NCBI GenBank assembly: GCA_027923505.1
Contig: BROI01000016.1
Location: forward strand, 669,384 to 733,383
Length of the DNA: 64,000 nt
Origin: Mayamaea pseudoterrestris
Lineage: Eukaryota > Bacillariophyta > Bacillariophyceae > Sellaphorales > Sellaphoraceae
Direction of reading: 5' to 3'
The notes under the pieces are model-generated. The model saw nothing but the letters and a program-made list of their open reading frames with translations. It was not told the origin of the DNA and made no database searches. Positions 24,424-34,895 of this stretch are shown one piece after another; position 1 is the first letter of the stretch, and each line of letters begins with the position of its first letter. The translations under genes were made by a program, and so were the position numbers.

Positions 24424-25290
24424 CTAGCAGCCCGCCACTAGGAAGACTCTAAGCTGCCAATGCCTGCTAGCGAGATAACGGCTATTGTTGATGGAGTGAT
24501 CGGAGAGTCGGTCCTGCCTATTGTCCCCTGGAATGTGATTTGCCTGGATGCGGAGAGCAAGCGGTTGGTAATCGTGATGGCATGGAAAAATGCAAGTCTC
24601 CGCACTTCTGGTTTTTACAGCGGGCCGCGTCGCATCCAGGAAAGCGCCAGGTGTTGTCTGACAATACGTTGAGAATGTGTTGTCGATCGCGAATGGCTGG
24701 TGTGTGGCAGATGGCACCCAAAGACAGCACCACGTTAATGACAATGGCAACAAACTCCAAAATATTGATGTGGTATTCGTCCGTGACGAGTGGTCTCGGA
24801 AGGCTTGGATTGAACTGCGCATTTTGAATTTGCAGGTAGCCAAGTCCTCGTCATTCAAGCGCCACATAAAGAGCAAGGTGAGATTCCATCCCCGACTCCT
24901 CGTGCTGGCACACTCCGCATGGAGTTATTTGGCTCCCGGTCAACCATGAGGCCAATAGGTTTGTGCCACACGTGTCGCTAGGCTGGATTGTTCAAAGTAG
25001 GATACAGCATGCGCAAGTCATCTAAGACTTCCTTTGAGAGCGCAATCCACTTTGCGCCACCAAGCCTTAGGGTGAAGTGCGTCAGCTACACGCATGCTGT
25101 ATCGTTCGGGTCGCATTGAAAGAGACTGTTGGACTCGAATGGAAAGAAAATCTGCCAGGTTGCCACAAAGGCCCGTGTCGCATCAAAACCAACAATGGAG
25201 GATTTATCGGCGGCCGTAGATACCTTAAAGTTTGACCAAACCTCCAACATGGGAGCTCCAACTCGTTGTTTTGCCTCTGGCCCACCACCG
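24424..25290 (-). pseudogene. Broken RNase H region of the RT element
   Basis: Continuation of the element past the RT stop, split over all three frames. Words typical of a retroelement RNase H are readable: EFVAIVINVVLSL, then LSDNT followed by a region with the sense of an active-site Asp loop, then ANHIPGDNRQ, which is a common C-terminal RNase H motif. Stops and shifts occur roughly every 60-150 bases, so no intact product is possible. Confidence 0.5.
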
Positions 25291-27234
25291 TCATTGCCAG
25301 TCCCAGTCAAGCCAAGGTAGGTTAACTGGTGGTTTAGTCTTCCATTTCCCTTTCATTGATACACGGTGAGCGATGTTTAGATCGGTGCCAAAGACAACAC
25401 GTGCAGCAATGACACTTCGATGGATGGCCTCTCGTGAACGGCCTTGTGGTACCACAGCTTGGTCGTCAACAAAACTGGAGAATCCAAACTTGTAATCTTG
25501 GCCCAAGATTGCCCGACTGCCATTGTTGTAGCGGTCCTGTACTGCTGAGACAATGGAGGACTTGCCAGCAGCATCCAACTCGGCACCCAAAGTAATGTTT
25601 TCTGACAGGTCCGTGGAGGCGTTGCCAATATCCAGAGTGGCTGCAATGTGACCGCGCAGTTCACCCAGGATCATGTACCAGCCCGGTGAGAAGCGACCAC
25701 CAAAGATCATGCCCACTGGGATCACCAACCAATGCGACAAAACCGTTCCAAAGGCAACCGCAATGTCTGGGTGATAGTGTAGCCAGCGGAAAGCAGCCGA
25801 GATGTCATCTGCCGCCATGTAGAGCTCTTCGGTAGGATGATCCAGGCGAAGGTTATAGATTAATTTTACAAGGCGGTGAATGACCGTGCCGTAGTGAACC
25901 TTTGGATTTTGTAGCTGCGCATGGTTACTCATTTTAATTTTAGGTATTTGTCCATTAACGTTTCCCTTGTCGCCCGGATAAAGAGGCGTTGAAGGGTCGT
26001 TGATGAGTCTGCCTTCATCACCAATACGCCCCGGTTTGGGTGGTATGTATGAGATCAAAGCGATGAACAACCCCGGGATGTATTTCCACAAAAAGCGAGG
26101 AAACATGATGTGGTATGAGAGCTTCTCTTCCTTCCAATATTTGTCCATGATTTCCTCCCAGCAGTGTTCCAAACCGCGATTGTCTTCTCTTTCCCGACGG
26201 GCAACGTCTCGGATTGGGCAGCGGAAGCGACTAATGCCTGGAACTCCTTCGTCAACAGCCTGCAATGCGGCCTCAAAATCAATTGGTGGGTACCGTGGCG
26301 GAATGTTGCTTTCGCGCACGGTTGCAATGACATCTTTGAGAAGAGAACGATCCTGATTTTGTTGTGTATATTCACCGCCCAACCAGCGCACCAGGTCTCC
26401 ATAGTTGAAGTCACAGCGAAGCAGTGCCGCCCCCATGTCGAGTACTCTTGTTTCGCAAATAGGACTGAGATCCAGAGCTGGATAGTGCCGCTCCACGCGA
26501 AGATGCTCCACTGGACGGGTGGCCGCCCGCTGCCGCAGTTTGGCGTATGCATGCGTCTTGTCGAGCAGCGCTTTTGACACCAGTCGACGAAGCGAGACCC
26601 GAAGGTAGTCCCACAAGATGTGCACAATATGGTAAATCGAGGGGCATTCATGTTCTGTCTGAATCTTATTTGTTTCCTTGCCCCAGCCATGACGTCGCCG
26701 TTGCCAAATTTTCGTGTCCAGGTATCGCATGCTCGTCGAACCGTAGAGAGGATGATTATTTTGTGGATTTGCTGCCTGCAATGCCAATGAATCATCGGCT
26801 GGCAGATACTCCCAAACTGGAGCGATTACTGTGGCGAAATATTGATTGTATGAGGACGGACAGGGCCAGTACGCCTTGGTGTGGCACGTTTTTGACGCTC
26901 TCGACGATGGCGGAATCGTCGTGTAGCTATGCCGCTTTGGTAAAGGAGGTAAAAGGTTCTGTAGCGGTGGTCGCTGATCGCCTGGACTAACCGAGACGCT
27001 CATTTCTGTGGGGGCATCGTCGTTCAATTGGTCGGTGCAAGGTGTGGCGGCGTCGAGGCCTACCGTCGGTAATGTCGGAGCGGTGGTCCCCGAAGGTGCG
27101 AGTGTCCGAACGGTGTCACGAGTAGGTGCGCTTGCCGGCGAAGTGAGTGTCAATGTAGTCGCTAGTTGCGGCAACTGTAGCGGTTCGCCTGTCGCCCTGC
27201 TGTTCAATCGCGGCGGACTGGACTCGCCGGCCAT
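25291..27234 (-). CDS. Reverse transcriptase ORF of a decayed retroelement
   Basis: 647 residues from a genuine ATG at 27234. Residues 1-115 are Pro/Thr/Ser-rich and variable. A conserved upstream block includes GDLVRWLGGEYT (about 279-290) and FPRFLWKYIPG (about 378-388). RT motif A is seen as ADDISAAF (about 475-482), a motif B-like GGRFSPGWY near 512-520, and motif C as FVDD (588-591), with both catalytic Asp residues present. The frame stops just after the thumb region (ends LPWLDWDWQ); homologous text continues in another frame, so the stop is probably a frameshift. RNA-dependent DNA polymerase activity is the family role; I infer the copy is no longer autonomous. Confidence 0.65.
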   Translation of the reverse strand: MAGESSPPRLNSRATGEPLQLPQLATTLTLTSPASAPTRDTVRTLAPSGTTAPTLPTVGLDAATPCTDQLNDDAPTEMSVSVSPGDQRPPLQNLLPPLPKRHSYTTIPPSSRASKTCHTKAYWPCPSSYNQYFATVIAPVWEYLPADDSLALQAANPQNNHPLYGSTSMRYLDTKIWQRRRHGWGKETNKIQTEHECPSIYHIVHILWDYLRVSLRRLVSKALLDKTHAYAKLRQRAATRPVEHLRVERHYPALDLSPICETRVLDMGAALLRCDFNYGDLVRWLGGEYTQQNQDRSLLKDVIATVRESNIPPRYPPIDFEAALQAVDEGVPGISRFRCPIRDVARREREDNRGLEHCWEEIMDKYWKEEKLSYHIMFPRFLWKYIPGLFIALISYIPPKPGRIGDEGRLINDPSTPLYPGDKGNVNGQIPKIKMSNHAQLQNPKVHYGTVIHRLVKLIYNLRLDHPTEELYMAADDISAAFRWLHYHPDIAVAFGTVLSHWLVIPVGMIFGGRFSPGWYMILGELRGHIAATLDIGNASTDLSENITLGAELDAAGKSSIVSAVQDRYNNGSRAILGQDYKFGFSSFVDDQAVVPQGRSREAIHRSVIAARVVFGTDLNIAHRVSMKGKWKTKPPVNLPWLDWDWQ

Positions 27235-27416
27235 ACGAACTGGAGTCAGTAGTCAGGAAGAGGTGATGCGCGTGTACTCGGCTGTCGCTTGAAATTTTCC
27301 TCGGACGGGTCCTCGTGCCAAGAAATTTGTCAGCGGCAATAGTGCTTCTCGTGTCCATGGTTGCTGTGTGTTACTGATATCGATCTCGCATCGCCTGCAT
27401 GTCACGGCATTGCAGC

Positions 27417-27745
27417 TGACACGATAATATCAGACGAACCTTTATTCCAGCGACTACAATGGACTCGGAGCGATCAACCTCTTCGTCCAGCGTAAAGCAA
27501 ACAAACAAACTCAATTGCTAGAATAGTGCATGTTACTCGCTACTCTACTCGTGCGCTTCTTTCTCGTTCTCACTGGGTTCACGGTCGAGGTTCACGCCTC
27601 GATCGTCAGCGATTTCACTCATGTATGTGAGGATTCGGTCACAAGTGTGACTCAACCCTGCACAGGATTAAATGCATACAAAACACAGGTAGCTAACCGT
27701 CTTGTCATAAGACGCAGGTCAACTCAACTCAATAATATTGTGTCA
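27417..27745 (-). repeat. 3' LTR of copia A, minus copy (329 bp)
   Basis: TG...CA bounded, 329 bp, in reverse orientation to the two LTRs at 36028 and 36360 and apparently identical to them over long stretches. The adjacent aaggggga (minus strand) is the polypurine tract. Confidence 0.9.
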
Positions 27746-27756
27746 TCCCCCTTGAT

Positions 27757-28488
27757 CTAGGCTTGTGACAACGATCGGTTTGCCGTATCACCCTTCCAGA
27801 AAAGAATCGGAATGATCAGGGGTCGGAACGTGGCATGCGGCAAGAACTTGGTAAGAACGTCGGCGACGTTCTGCTTGCCGAAGATGTGCTCAAAGTACAG
27901 AACATTGCTTGCAATGGCCTCGCGAACTCGGTGGTAGGCGAGCGCATTGTGTCGCTTAGAAAGTGTGGAGTGCGGAATCGTTGACGACTTCTTGACACTT
28001 TCGTTGTCGCCGAACATCCAGGCTGGTCCACTCAAAGGAACTCCCAACATGCGTAGGGAGTATCGGAAATCCATAATCTGTTCCGTCGCGGTCTTGGCGA
28101 CGACGAACTCGGATCCGTACGTTGCAGTCTCGACAGTATTCTGACGCTTGCAGAACCATTCGACGGGCGTCTGGTTCAGGAAATGCAGGACTCCCATTGC
28201 GGAACGTCCAGTAGTGTAATCATGGTACAGGTTCGCGTCCATAAAGGTAGTTAGTTGCACAGGCTTGCCCTTCGGGATCGGCATGTTCCACGGAAGCTCT
28301 TCGCTTGAGTTGCCGTAGACCGATTGCAACCAATCATACTTGGTAGGTTCCCCGTGATCGACGATCTTCGTCCGGAAACGAATCGCCGCATCAGGGTACT
28401 CAGCTAGGTAACCGCAGACTCGCTTGGCTCGGTCCAGGTGTCCGCGACGCGGGGCGCAGCGGAATCGCCAAGTGTCATTACGGCACAA
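27757..28488 (-). pseudogene. Copia A RNase H domain (minus copy)
   Basis: 243 codons with the copia RNase H pattern: FMDANLYHDYTTGRSAMGVL, CKRQNTVETATYGSEFVVAK, FGDNESVKKSS and SKRHNALAYHRVREAI. It should degrade RNA in RNA:DNA hybrids during reverse transcription. Separated from the RT frame upstream by a frameshift near 28490, so it is not translated as part of an intact polyprotein. Confidence 0.8.
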
Positions 28489-28494
28489 TGAATG

Positions 28495-29705
28495 TCAAGT
28501 CGACATAGGGTCACTGCCCACTGAGGGCACCGATAAGAGACTGGTACTGTTGAATGCCACGGGCATCCAGCTCTTCGGTAAGGTCAAGTTCGGGTGGTCC
28601 CCGTCGTCAACGGTGACTTGCGCTTTGGCTTGCTCGCCAAACATGGTTTCGTAGTTCTTGAGCATGCGACCGACGTAGGTCTTCGCGCTCATGCAGAGGG
28701 TTCCATCGGGATCACGATAGAAGTCGGCTCCAAGGTGGTACTTGATGTCGCCGACGCCCTTCAACTTGTACTTGTACTTCTCCTTGAGGAGGTCCGTGAA
28801 GGCTTGTGGATCCTTCATGGCCATAGCCAGATCGTCGACGAACACGCCGACGTACTCGTAGTGAGTGCCACAGTCTTTCATCCAGACGTCAGGATCCGCA
28901 TAGCTTGGGTAGAATCCAATGTCGCGGAGTGTGTCGGCAAAGTGCTCATGCCAACGGCCGCCAGAAGTGCGCAACCGTATAGTGCCTTGTAGATGACCAA
29001 GGTATGGCCTTCCAATGGTCCAAACTTCGGGACCGGCAACAATGTAGACTTTTTCTTGGTCTTGGCCTCGAGGTAGGCGTTACCGACATCGGCAGCCCAA
29101 AACTTGAGGTCGTTCAGTTCAGCTAACAGTGCTATGGTTTGAATGCTTCGCATAGATACAACGCCGAGTAGGCGGAGTCCTTGGGCGGAGCGGTCAATGT
29201 CCCCGGCGACGAGTCGGGCCTTACGTCGTAGATCGTTCTTGCAGTCGAAAACAAGATGCGCGTTGATGCGCTTCCAATCACTTTCCATGAAGGCACCGAT
29301 GCCCTTGTCGATGAAAGTGTCGTACTCGTGTAGCTGCTCCATCTCAGTCTTGACGGCGTCAGCCCACAGCGTGTTTCCATTAGCAGCGTCGAGGCGGTTC
29401 GCTTCCTTCCAGGTATTAGGAACTTGAACGCCAAACTTGAAACGCGCTTCTTGGACACGGTTCTTCTTTGCAGCTTTGCACATGCGGTTAAACATTTTAG
29501 TGCGTCCTGCCATGCGCCTCAAGCGCTTCCATCCATCCTTTGCTTGCCGTACTCGGCAACGGTAACAGGGTCGGACTTGATAATCAATGCGAGTGGCTCC
29601 CAGGTCTTCTTGCCATTTGCCCATTGGATGAGCAAGTTGTAGGATGAGCCGCGATACGTAGGCGGCTTGTGTCAGTGGACCTTCATGTCCGGTCAATGAA
29701 ATCAA
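28495..29705 (-). pseudogene. Copia A reverse transcriptase (minus copy, frame-broken)
   Basis: Two overlapping frames (28878-29705 and 28495-28974) together cover a copia RT: the entry block with FGVQVPNTWKEANRLDA and a DAVKTEMEQL region, HLVFDCKNDLRRKARLVAGD, motif A region ADVGNAYLEA, and ALYGLR-type text at the frame change. The second frame holds motif C as VGVFVDDLAMA and the YHLGADF block. A frameshift near 28970 splits the domain. Confidence 0.8.
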
Positions 29706-30383
29706 ACTTGTAGTACTGTCGTCGTTGTCATCGTCCCCAGTGTAAAGAATCTTGCCGCTCGCAAAGGTCGGCTAGTTCGGTAGGTAATAAGCTCGTCGAC
29801 GTCGCCGTCCGAGACTCAATCGAACTTGATAATCTTGTGGTTGGCTTCATCGCGATCGCTCAGTTGTTCGATAACCTTGTAACGCGCGTGGAGCCGTCTT
29901 CCTCGTCAAGAAGGACAGTGCGTCCCATCAGTTCAGCCGAGTAAAGGACGGCATGGGTCCGTCGGGATCCAGACCGGCTAACTCGGCAGCGCTTTCCAAC
30001 GTGAATGCGTCTTCATCCACGGTTCCCCAGAATCAGGAGCTGGGGTCGGTGTAAGGTCGTGGTTCAAACACCGGACCGACTAGGTCATATCTCATCGCCA
30101 AACTCGTCGACAGTTCTCGACTTGACTCGCTCACGCGCAGGGCGCGCGTCGCGAAGACAGGTTCCGCGAACAGTGGTCGTTCGGACTTGTCAGGAGCGCT
30201 TTCAGCCTCAGCGTAGGTTACGTCCTCTCGGAGAAGGGACGAACGTTGATCGGACGACAACCATTCCAGTCCGATCGGATCGAACTTGGTACGTGAGGAT
30301 GTCACCCTTGTTCTCTGCAATGCCGACCCAGCGTCCTGCTGCTTCCTTGGTGTGAGGAAATGTCGCGCTCGTCGGCTCCAGCT

Positions 30384-30915
30384 CTAGACTCGTTCCCAGA
30401 ACTTGAACTGCAGGAACGGCGAAATGTCGGGTACTCGGTTGAAGGCAGCTTCAGTAGGAGTCTTCCAGTTGAGGGACTCGGTCGCCAGATTGTTGAATAC
30501 AAGGCGATGACAGCGCGCATAGGAGCCAGGCCCAGCGGTGCACCCGCACGGTTCATGATGTTCTGGACTGATGACTTGACTTCCTGGATGCGACGCCGGC
30601 AGGGTTCTGGTTCTGGTATCCGGGCTTGCTCTGTTGGTCACGAATCGCGTAGAATCGCAACAAGGTTTCAACTTGCTTCCCAAGCTGCACACGCGAGTTA
30701 TCGCTAATGAGCAAGTCGGCAAAGCCAATCTCTCCACTCAACTCTTCGAGCCCGATGGGAATGTCACTCTCGGTTATCAGTGGGTACCCCCTCGTCAGCA
30801 AGCTCTTCTCGCCGACGAACAGTTGCATCATCTTGACTCCGCCATGGCCGGATTCCGGAAGGCAGGTTCCTTGGAAAACCAGGTATCTGTGCGATCGCAT
30901 GGAAACGAACCACAT
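30384..30915 (-). pseudogene. Copia A integrase (minus copy, frame-broken)
   Basis: The 30553-30915 frame carries KMMQLFVGEKSLLTRGYP, LLISDNSRVQLGKQVETLL (second catalytic Asp in SDNS) and GYQNQNPA, after which the frame shifts, so the third catalytic residue (Glu in the AERRIQE text of the plus copy) is out of frame. The stretch 29706-30383 has only scattered in-frame words and should be the INT-RT linker. Confidence 0.65.
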
Positions 30916-32113
30916 TGGCGCGGGAATCGCGACTTAAAGTGTTGGCGAAATGGGGTGTGTGCCGATGCACGGAAAAGCTGTGTCGTATTCTTAATGGTGC
31001 GCTTGACTCGTTCAAGTGGCGTGTAGCCAAGGTAGGGTCGAAGCGCTGGTAGTCAGGTTCTTGTGGCATTGTCGCGCCATTGGCTTGGCGCGTCGTATCA
31101 GCCTGATTGCGATCGACATACTGCACCACACGTTCCACTGAATTCATGTTGTTCCGGTAGGTGGCGTCGCCGAAGTCATCCATGCGGGCGTCGACGAAAC
31201 CATGGGTTTCTTCCAATTCGTCGAGGTGACGATTAAACTCAAGTTCTTCTTCGTTCCATTCATTGTCCAAGTCTGCCGGATCCCAAAGGGTGTCCGCAGA
31301 GAAAATGACCGTCGGATACATTTCCAACTCTGCGTCCGTCGGCGGACGCATATCCATTCGAGGCAAACCGTCGCGGATCGCCAAAGGGATGGTCTTGCCA
31401 CAACTGGTGACAATGGCTTGTGTTCCATTCTGGGAGCGAGCAACGTCGTCGATCAGATGGCCGAACGAACGAAGCTGCGATGGTGCATGAATGGATTCAG
31501 CACCGTCGTACAAAGCATACTGGTTGAACTGACCGATAATGGGTCCAGTCCGAGTCTCAATCAATGCGACGCCAGTTCCGACTTGGAGGTCGCGAACCGT
31601 GTGGTCGCCAAACCCGTCACGCAACGGTGGGTTGGTAGTACTCAAGATTCTCATATCGCTTCCAGCGAGTCCACCGTTCGCACCGCCGTCAATCAGCGAT
31701 CCTTGGCGGGTCTCGTTGCTGCGAGCTCGATTCACAGTGTAGCGCACCGATACCATTGCGCGGTACCGACGCCCATCGCTTCCCATAAACTCTTGCTGGG
31801 TGTTATTCGCAGCTTGAGTGCGAGACGACGCGGCGTTCGCAAGGAAAGATCTAATCATGTCATCCGGTGCACCTTGAGTGGCTGTCGTCGGGGCGATCGA
31901 GACAGCGTCATTCTGATACAGGATTGTACCAGGCACCGAGGCAGCCGCTTGTGACTGCTGGTTATTCGCGCGGTTGCCATTGTTCGCGCGTCTTGTCGTG
32001 GCTGGTCTTGGGACGGCTTCGCGTCGAGCCATGAGCTGAGCGTATTCGTCCTCGTTAAGTCGGCCGAGTCGCTCGCGACATGTACGACCAGGGGTTCTGC
32101 AACAACTGTTCAA
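30764..32113 (-). pseudogene. Copia A protease and Gag-Pol linker (minus copy)
   Basis: 449-codon frame. Retropepsin active site at about residue 142 as SLIDGGANGGLAGSD, i.e. Asp-Gly-Gly instead of the usual D-S/T-G; the plus copy has the same residues, so it is a family trait. The frame goes out of register near 31030, where the plus copy reads a sensible pre-integrase sequence. Out of frame with gag upstream. Confidence 0.75.
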
Positions 32114-32203
32114 AGTTCAGATAATCACCAGGGAATCGCTCCCATGCGCTTGCATCGGCTGCTGGTAGTGGCGCGGAAGAGCCCCCGTCTCCGGAACCAC
32201 GGC

Positions 32204-33511
32204 TCACTTGGGAACCGCGTCCACCGTCTCGCCCACCGCCGCGTCCGCTTCGGCCGCGTCCTCCGCCACGACCGGAACGCGTCCATTACCACGTCCTTGT
32301 CCGGAAGTGTTCGCGTTCGCTTGGCGGTCGGCGTTCTTCTTGCCCTTGTTAAGCTTGGCGTTCTTGTTGTCGACGCGCAGAGCCTGCTGCGACAACATGT
32401 CGAAAAGATAGTCATAATCTTCCGTCACGACGGCGTCTGGGTCACCGTTTGCACTAATGATGCGTCGTCGTTCAAATAACAGGTGCTGGTCGAACGTCGT
32501 GGCATGCGGGGCCGAATTCTTCGTCGCTTCCACTGCAGCTCGGAGCCAGTAGTACTTCTTCTTGTCATCCGTCACTCCAGGACGGAACTCTTCGAGATTC
32601 TTCATGAGCTGTTCGATGTAGTTTAGGAACTTGTAGTGTCCTTTCGTCCAGGTCGAATCTAGGCGAATCGTCGCAAGCTTGGCTTGCAGTTCGTTCGCTT
32701 GGATGGTAGCTAACTCGCCGGAACCAAACTTGGTCGCGAGTTCGCGATAGACGCTTTGAGCGTCAGACTTGTCGCCGTACTTCATCAGGAGCGACTGGTG
32801 TCCAGGGACTTCGAGACAATTGCGAAACGCAGTGTACATGAAGACTTGCTGATTCTCGAATTCTAATTTCTCTTCTTCCGTGACTGGTACGTACTTGCTG
32901 TCGAGCACGTTAGAACAGCCATGGAGCTTGGCGATTGCCTTGGTAGACGCGCTCCAACTCAACCACGCGTGGGGATGTTGGAACGTTTTGTAGTCCTTGT
33001 AGTCTCGTTTCGTCTTGAGGTTCGAGAAACGACCCTTGGCATCTTCTTCCTTTTCGGCCTTCTCAGCCTTGATGGTCTCATTTTCGAGTTGCTTGGCAAG
33101 TAGCTCGGCTTGCTTCTTCTTGGACTCGAGTACGTAGTATCCTTCTTCACGCTTCCGCGCGATTTCTTGTTCCGCGAGAATCGCTTGGTATCGCTCGAGC
33201 TTGCCTAAATCAAGCAACGCCCATTTCTTGGTGTTCGGGGGTCCGTCGTGCATGGTAAACCATTCGCATGCATCGAGGACAAGGTTCACGTAGACTGGTG
33301 CTAGTGTCGTTTCGTATCGTTCTGGGGCGGCGGCTGCTTGTTCCTCGGCCGGTTCCTTGGCCGGCTCGTCGCCCGGCGCATCGTCAGGTTGCGCCCCCTT
33401 CAGGTTGTCCAACGCCAGCTTGATGGCGGCTCTGTCGACCCAGTAGGGGGCTTCAAGTTGCTCCTTGGTCAATCTCAACATCTGGGTAGTGGTGGTTACA
33501 TTCCAAAACAC
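32204..33511 (-). pseudogene. Copia A gag (minus copy, 5' end lost)
   Basis: 435 codons starting inside gag at FWNVTTTTQMLRLTKEQLEA; about 30 N-terminal residues of the plus copy are missing. The body (KREEGYYVLESKKKQAELL coiled coil, PHAWLSWSASTKAIAKLHG, TFDQHLLFERRRIISANGD) closely matches the plus copy. The frame is lost in the Gly/Arg-rich tail near 32280. Gag would form the virus-like particle. Confidence 0.8.
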
Positions 33512-33577
33512 AAAACACAGGTAGCTAACCGTCTTGTCATAAGACGCAGGTCAACTCAACTCAATAATATTGTGTCA
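33511..33577 (-). repeat. Truncated 5' LTR stub of copia A (67 bp)
   Basis: Matches the first 67 bp of the 329-bp LTR (outer end ...tgtgtca intact) and is joined to gag across repeated TGTTTTG words in both partners. The outer flank is tatttggtgacaac, i.e. satellite 1 starting mid-monomer. Confidence 0.85.
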
Positions 33578-34895
33578 TATTTGGTGACAACTTATCACCT
33601 GTCTCAGACGGGAAATTCACCTGCAAGCCCTGTAGGTGCCCAAATTACACCAGAATGGTGCCAACATCATTATTCAGGCTGCGCTACAAGATGGTAGGCC
33701 TGGCTGGTGTCTCAGGGAGGTAATGATTTGGTGACAACTTGTCACCAGTCTCAGCGCCCACAGATGCCGTGACATTCAAATGCCCCTACAGCAAGGCCAT
33801 GTAGGTGCCCAAATCACACCAGAATGGTGCCAACATCATTATTCAGTCTGCGCTACAAGATGGTATGCCTGGCTGGTGTCTCAGGTGATGGCAATGTATT
33901 TGGTGACAACTTGTCACCAGTCTCAGCCTGCTGATGCCATGACATTCAAACGCCCTACAGCAAGCCATGTAGGTGCCCAAATGACACCAGAAATGGTGCC
34001 AACATCATTATTCAGGCTGCGCTACAAAATGGTACTGGCTGGCTGGTATCTCAGGTAATGGCAATGTATTTGGTGACAACTTGTCACCAGTCTCAGCCCG
34101 CAGATGCCGTGACATTCAAACGCACAAACAGCAAGCCAGGTATAGGTGCCCAAATTACACCAGAATGTTGCCAACATCATTATTCAGGCTGCGCTAAAAG
34201 TTGGTATGCCTGGCTGTGTCTCAGGGCATGGTAATGTATTGGTGACAACTTGTCACCAGTCTCAGCCCGCAGATGCCGTGACATTCAAACGCCCAAACAG
34301 CAAGCCCTTAAGGTGCCCAAATTACACCAGAATGTTGCCAACATCATTTTTCAGGCTGCGCTAAAAGATGGTAGGCTTGGTGTGTGTCTCAGGGCATGGC
34401 AATGTATTTGGTGACAACTTGTCACCAGTCTCAGCCCGCAGATGCCGTGACATTCAAAGCCCATACAGCAAGCCCTGTAGGTAGCCCAAATGACACCTGA
34501 GTGGTGCCAACATCATTATTCAGGCTGCGCTACAAGATGGGAAGCCTGGCTGGTGTCTCAGGGGATGGCAATGTATTTGGTGACAACTTGTCACCAGTCT
34601 CAGCCCGCAGATGCCGTGACATTCAAACGCCCAAACAGCAAGCCCTGTAGGTCCCCAAATTACACCAGAATGTTGCCAACATCATTATTCAGGCTGCGCT
34701 ACAAGTTGGTAGGCCTTGGTGTGTCTTAGGGCATGGCAATGTATTGGTGACAACTTGTCACCAGTCTCAGCCCGCAGATACCGTGACATTCTAAACGCAC
34801 CTACAGCAAGCCCTGAAGGTGCCCAAATTACACCAGAATGTTGCCAACATCATTTTTCAGGCTGCGCTGCAAGATGGTAGGCATGGCTAGTGCAT
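33578..34895. repeat. Second block of the 169-bp satellite (family 1, about 8 copies)
   Basis: Monomers recur every 169-170 bp (ccagtctcag near 33748, 33918, 34088, 34258, 34427, 34596, 34762). They are more diverged than the main array, with several 1-bp indels, but keep the 19-bp dyad. The block starts exactly at the outer end of the copia A LTR and fades out near 34895. Confidence 0.9.

Larger units (their letters stand above)
24119..27416 (-). mobile_element. Decayed RT-RNase H retroelement, possibly DIRS-like
   Basis: Reading right to left: one long RT frame (25291-27234), then broken frames with RNase H-like words (about 24424-25290), then loss of signal toward the 172-bp satellite. 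No LTR of its own, no integrase and no tyrosine recombinase is visible, so the class is uncertain. The order RT then RNase H and the FVDD box would fit a DIRS/Ngaro-type element truncated by the satellite. On the right it is cut by the outer end of the copia A LTR at 27417. Confidence 0.55.
27417..33577 (-). mobile_element. Ty1/copia retrotransposon, family A, minus-strand copy (defective)
   Basis: Order on the minus strand: truncated 5' LTR (33511-33577), gag, protease, integrase, RT, RNase H, polypurine tract (aaggggga just before the LTR), 3' LTR (27417-27745). The PR-INT-RT-RH order defines Ty1/copia. Gag is fused almost directly to a 67-bp LTR stub, so about 260 bp of LTR and the whole leader are missing. 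Flanks do not show a target-site duplication (gcagc on the left, tattt on the right). The right flank is satellite 1, and the left flank is the RT element. Confidence 0.85.

Noticed and set aside
27412-33582. Target-site duplication for the copia A minus copy
   Set aside because: Flanking five bases are gcagc and tattt; no match at any nearby offset.
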